Source of the DNA: Halobacteria archaeon
GTDB lineage: Archaea > Halobacteriota > Syntropharchaeia > Alkanophagales > Methanospirareceae
Length of the DNA: 15,353 nucleotides
Direction: 5' to 3'
Assembly: GCA_029932715.1 (NCBI GenBank)
Contig: JAOZPO010000009.1
Coordinates: 1-15,353, forward strand
How positions within the stretch are numbered: the first letter of the stretch is position 1; each line of letters begins with the position of its first letter. Under the pieces are notes generated by a model, which saw only the letters and a list, made by a program, of their open reading frames with translations, searched no databases and was not told the DNA's origin. Positions 14,173-15,353 of the stretch are shown piece after piece. Made by a program: the position numbers and the translations under genes.

Positions 14173-14501
14173 TTAAGTTTGACATTGTTGATTTTTATCA
14201 TCTATCAAGTCCTCTGGTTTAAAACCTGCCCTTATCAATATCTCCACGGGCTTAGTTGCCATGAACTCTTGGAACAGGTACAGGGGGGGTCAACGAACCC
14301 CAGAGTGCTCAGGATCATGGCAACGACTGCTTCTCCACAGGTCACTTTCTGGCACGGGTCTACGCCTACGATTCGGTTAATCTCGCTCGCTAAGTTAATT
14401 TCACGGCATATCGTTGCTACTATGCCGGGGTGGTCTAAGTTCTTGCGGGTGTACTCGCTCGTTATCCTCTTAGCACGCGGTAAATTGGCTGTTGCATACA
14501 T
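14173..14501 (-). pseudogene. Frameshifted, 3'-truncated transposase remnant (DUF4277, IS4/IS1634-like)
   Basis: The first 70 or so residues match the N-terminal DUF4277 domain of IS4/IS1634-type transposases: NLDHPGIVATICREI, then KVTCGEAVVAMILSTLGFV. After that the reading frame becomes nonsense. Shifting frame at the C7 run (complement of 14283-14289) restores the family sequence: LYLFQEFMATKPVEIL, then IRAGFKPEDLIDD. An eighth C would restore the frame and the usual spacing. The similarity stops near 14194-14202 and a stop codon follows at 14173-14175, so the remaining several hundred residues of the transposase, including the DDE region, are missing. I could not find terminal inverted repeats. 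This is a dead fragment, unless the frameshift is a sequencing error, and even then it remains truncated. Confidence 0.75.
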
Positions 14502-14524
14502 TTTCCGTCACAAACGTAGATAGG

Positions 14525-14689
14525 AATGGTTAGGTATTTAAATGTTTTTGTTGGTGAATTAAAATTCTGCAATACGTTATATCTTAATGTGTGGAATGTG
14601 GGTTGGAGAATTAAATTTGTAGATTCAATTAAGATGATCAGGAAGACAAATATCGTGGTTAAAATGAATATTCTGTTCATAATTTTCAC
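14525..14689 (-). pseudogene. Possible interrupted gene for a small membrane or secreted protein
   Basis: The minus-strand frame begins at GTG 14689 or ATG 14680 (MNRIFILTTIFVFLIILIES), preceded by AAGGAA, a reasonable ribosome binding site. It encodes a signal-anchor-like hydrophobic stretch and then a polar region rich in Asn, Thr and Phe. The frame runs on into the 5' flank of the transposase remnant, where it loses any protein-like character. An insertion that removed the rest of a secreted protein is a fair reading, but the AT-rich DNA means this could be chance. Confidence 0.3.
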
Positions 14690-14747
14690 TTCCTTACAGA
14701 GCGCTTTCGATTTCGTTAATGCTTCTTTTCTTCATTTTGTTTTGGAT

Positions 14748-14981
14748 TTATCCCGCCTTAAAATAAGTTACGTTTACTACTTCGTCAATGTATATTTTTT
14801 CGATGCGTGCCTGCATTGTTTCTCCACCTGTCCATTCCAAATGTTTTTTCAAAAGTTCCAGGTCGAATATTCGTTCCCAACTCCGCATGAGTTCTTCCTC
14901 AAATGGTGAAGGTGGAGGCCAATTTTCCCAACCTATTTTTGTTTGTATTGTCCACAGCCGCATTCTATTCGATTTAGTCAT
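14748..14981 (-). CDS. Miniature DUF3841-like protein, apparently lacking its central part
   Basis: The N-terminus MRLWTIQTKIGWE matches the start of DUF3841 proteins (typically MKLYTIQ...W). The C-terminal part, SWERIFDLELLKKHLEW followed by an IQA-like MQARIEKIYIDEV and VTYFKA, matches the end of the same family. Full-length members that I recall are near 190 aa; this one has 77. The roughly 100 central residues are missing, and the two ends meet at WENWPPPSPFEEELMRSWERI without a frameshift. The biochemical function of the family is unknown. The start may be Met1 (14981, just after GTAAGG) or Met7 (14963, MRLWTIQ, the usual family start). The gene is 58 bp downstream of the partial gene at the window edge and may be in its operon. 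Whether it is a functional small variant or a deletion product is undecided. Confidence 0.6.
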   Translation of the reverse strand: MTKSNRMRLWTIQTKIGWENWPPPSPFEEELMRSWERIFDLELLKKHLEWTGGETMQARIEKIYIDEVVNVTYFKAG

Positions 14982-14989
14982 CCTTACAC

Positions 14990-15006
14990 CCTCTTAGGAG
15001 AAGAGG
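14990..15006. promoter_or_regulatory. Hairpin before the DUF3841-like gene
   Basis: CCTCTT (14990-14995) and AAGAGG (15001-15006) form a perfect 6-bp stem with a 5-base loop, ending 9 bases before the minus-strand start codon at 14981. It could fold in the mRNA leader or mark the 3' end of the upstream gene. Confidence 0.3.
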
Positions 15007-15039
15007 CGTATAACTTTTGGACGGTAAGCACAGCCCCTT

Positions 15040-15353
15040 CTAAACGAAATCAGTCTCAATCAGCATTTCTTGTAAAAAAGCGCTTTTTCGCTCATATATC
15101 TCTTTCCTCTCCTCAACAATAGCATCTACCGGCGCCATTCCGGCGCAAATTTCATTTGATATGAATTGCCATTCCCTCAGATTTCTTAGTGCAGTTATCA
15201 TAGAATCTCCCGGGGTATCAAACTCTTTGCGTCTCACTTTACGAGTTAAATAGTGCAAGAAATCGAGAAGAAGCTCCCTTTCAATCTTTCCACCACCTGC
15301 CCATACTAATTTCGGTGGTAAATTACTCCATAATTCCGAAGGAGTATCTTTCC
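15040..15353 (-). CDS. C-terminal part of an unidentified protein (5' end outside window)
   Basis: The minus-strand frame is open from the window edge to a TAG at 15040-15042, giving 104 residues. A proline- and tryptophan-containing segment (ELWSNLPPKLVWAGGGKIE) leads to a long helical region with many charged residues (RELLLDFLHYLTRKVRRKEF, then SMITALRNLREWQFISNEIC and VEERKEIYERKSAF). I do not recognise a family and see no catalytic motif. It probably begins beyond 15353, because no start codon with a ribosome binding site is evident and the protein-like character continues to the edge. The DUF3841-like gene follows on the same strand. Confidence 0.65.
   Translation of the reverse strand, partial: KDTPSELWSNLPPKLVWAGGGKIERELLLDFLHYLTRKVRRKEFDTPGDSMITALRNLREWQFISNEICAGMAPVDAIVEERKEIYERKSAFLQEMLIETDFV

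Noticed and set aside
14283..14289. Programmed frameshifting in the transposase at the C7 run
   Set aside because: The rejoined frame ends soon after, with the catalytic part missing, so a functional recoding site is not supported; decay or a sequencing error is simpler.
1..15353. CRISPR arrays, tandem repeats or replication origin
   Set aside because: I found no regularly spaced repeats, no clustered origin-like repeats and no cas or orc1/cdc6 gene in the window.

Overview
The window looks like a chromosome segment from a euryarchaeon. The signs are an archaeal-type leucyl-tRNA synthetase, archaeal TATA elements close to start codons, a tRNA-Ser without an encoded CCA, an archaeosortase, a ModE-type regulator and a heterodisulfide-reductase HdrA-type flavoprotein. 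The HdrA type and a heme-pathway-like radical SAM protein fit an anaerobic lineage such as ANME-1/Methanophagales, Syntrophoarchaea or another methanogen relative. That placement is inference; no rRNA or mcr gene is present to fix it.

Layout. Bases 1-91 (+) hold the end of an unidentified gene, followed by a 311-base gap. leuS lies at 403-3237 (+) and converges on dnaJ (3412-4431, -) across a spacer with three small hairpins. Next on the minus strand are a ModE-like regulator (4641-5198), with a Mo-box-like palindrome spanning its TATA box, and a 2x[4Fe-4S] ferredoxin (5302-5601). A 35-bp divergent spacer with one TATA element separates the ferredoxin from tRNA-Ser(GCU) (5637-5722, +). Two bases after the tRNA begins a diverged cis-prenyltransferase homologue (5725-6435, +).

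A minus-strand cluster follows, read from right to left: a 1130-residue HdrA with an inserted GltD/NfnB-type NAD(P)H module (8517-11909), a radical SAM/SPASM protein of the AhbC/AhbD/NirJ type (7280-8395), and a 271-residue protein I do not recognise (6440-7255), 24 bp behind it. Divergent from the HdrA fusion is an archaeosortase (12101-12928, +), which converges through a hairpin on an HtpX-like M48 protease (13005-14129, -).

The right end (about 14130-15353) is AT-rich and eroded. It holds a frameshifted, 3'-truncated DUF4277-type transposase remnant, a possibly interrupted membrane/secreted ORF, a 77-residue DUF3841-like protein that seems to lack its middle, and the C-terminal part of an unknown gene cut by the window edge.

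Themes. Redox and cofactor metabolism is represented by the ferredoxin, ModE, the HdrA-GltD fusion and the radical SAM protein. Cell-envelope functions are represented by the cis-prenyltransferase-like protein (polyprenyl carrier), the archaeosortase and HtpX. The strongest points for follow-up are the HdrA-GltD fusion, the active-site-degenerate cis-prenyltransferase placed directly behind a tRNA, the palindrome at modE, and the miniature DUF3841 protein. I see no CRISPR array, complete insertion sequence or obvious defence island.
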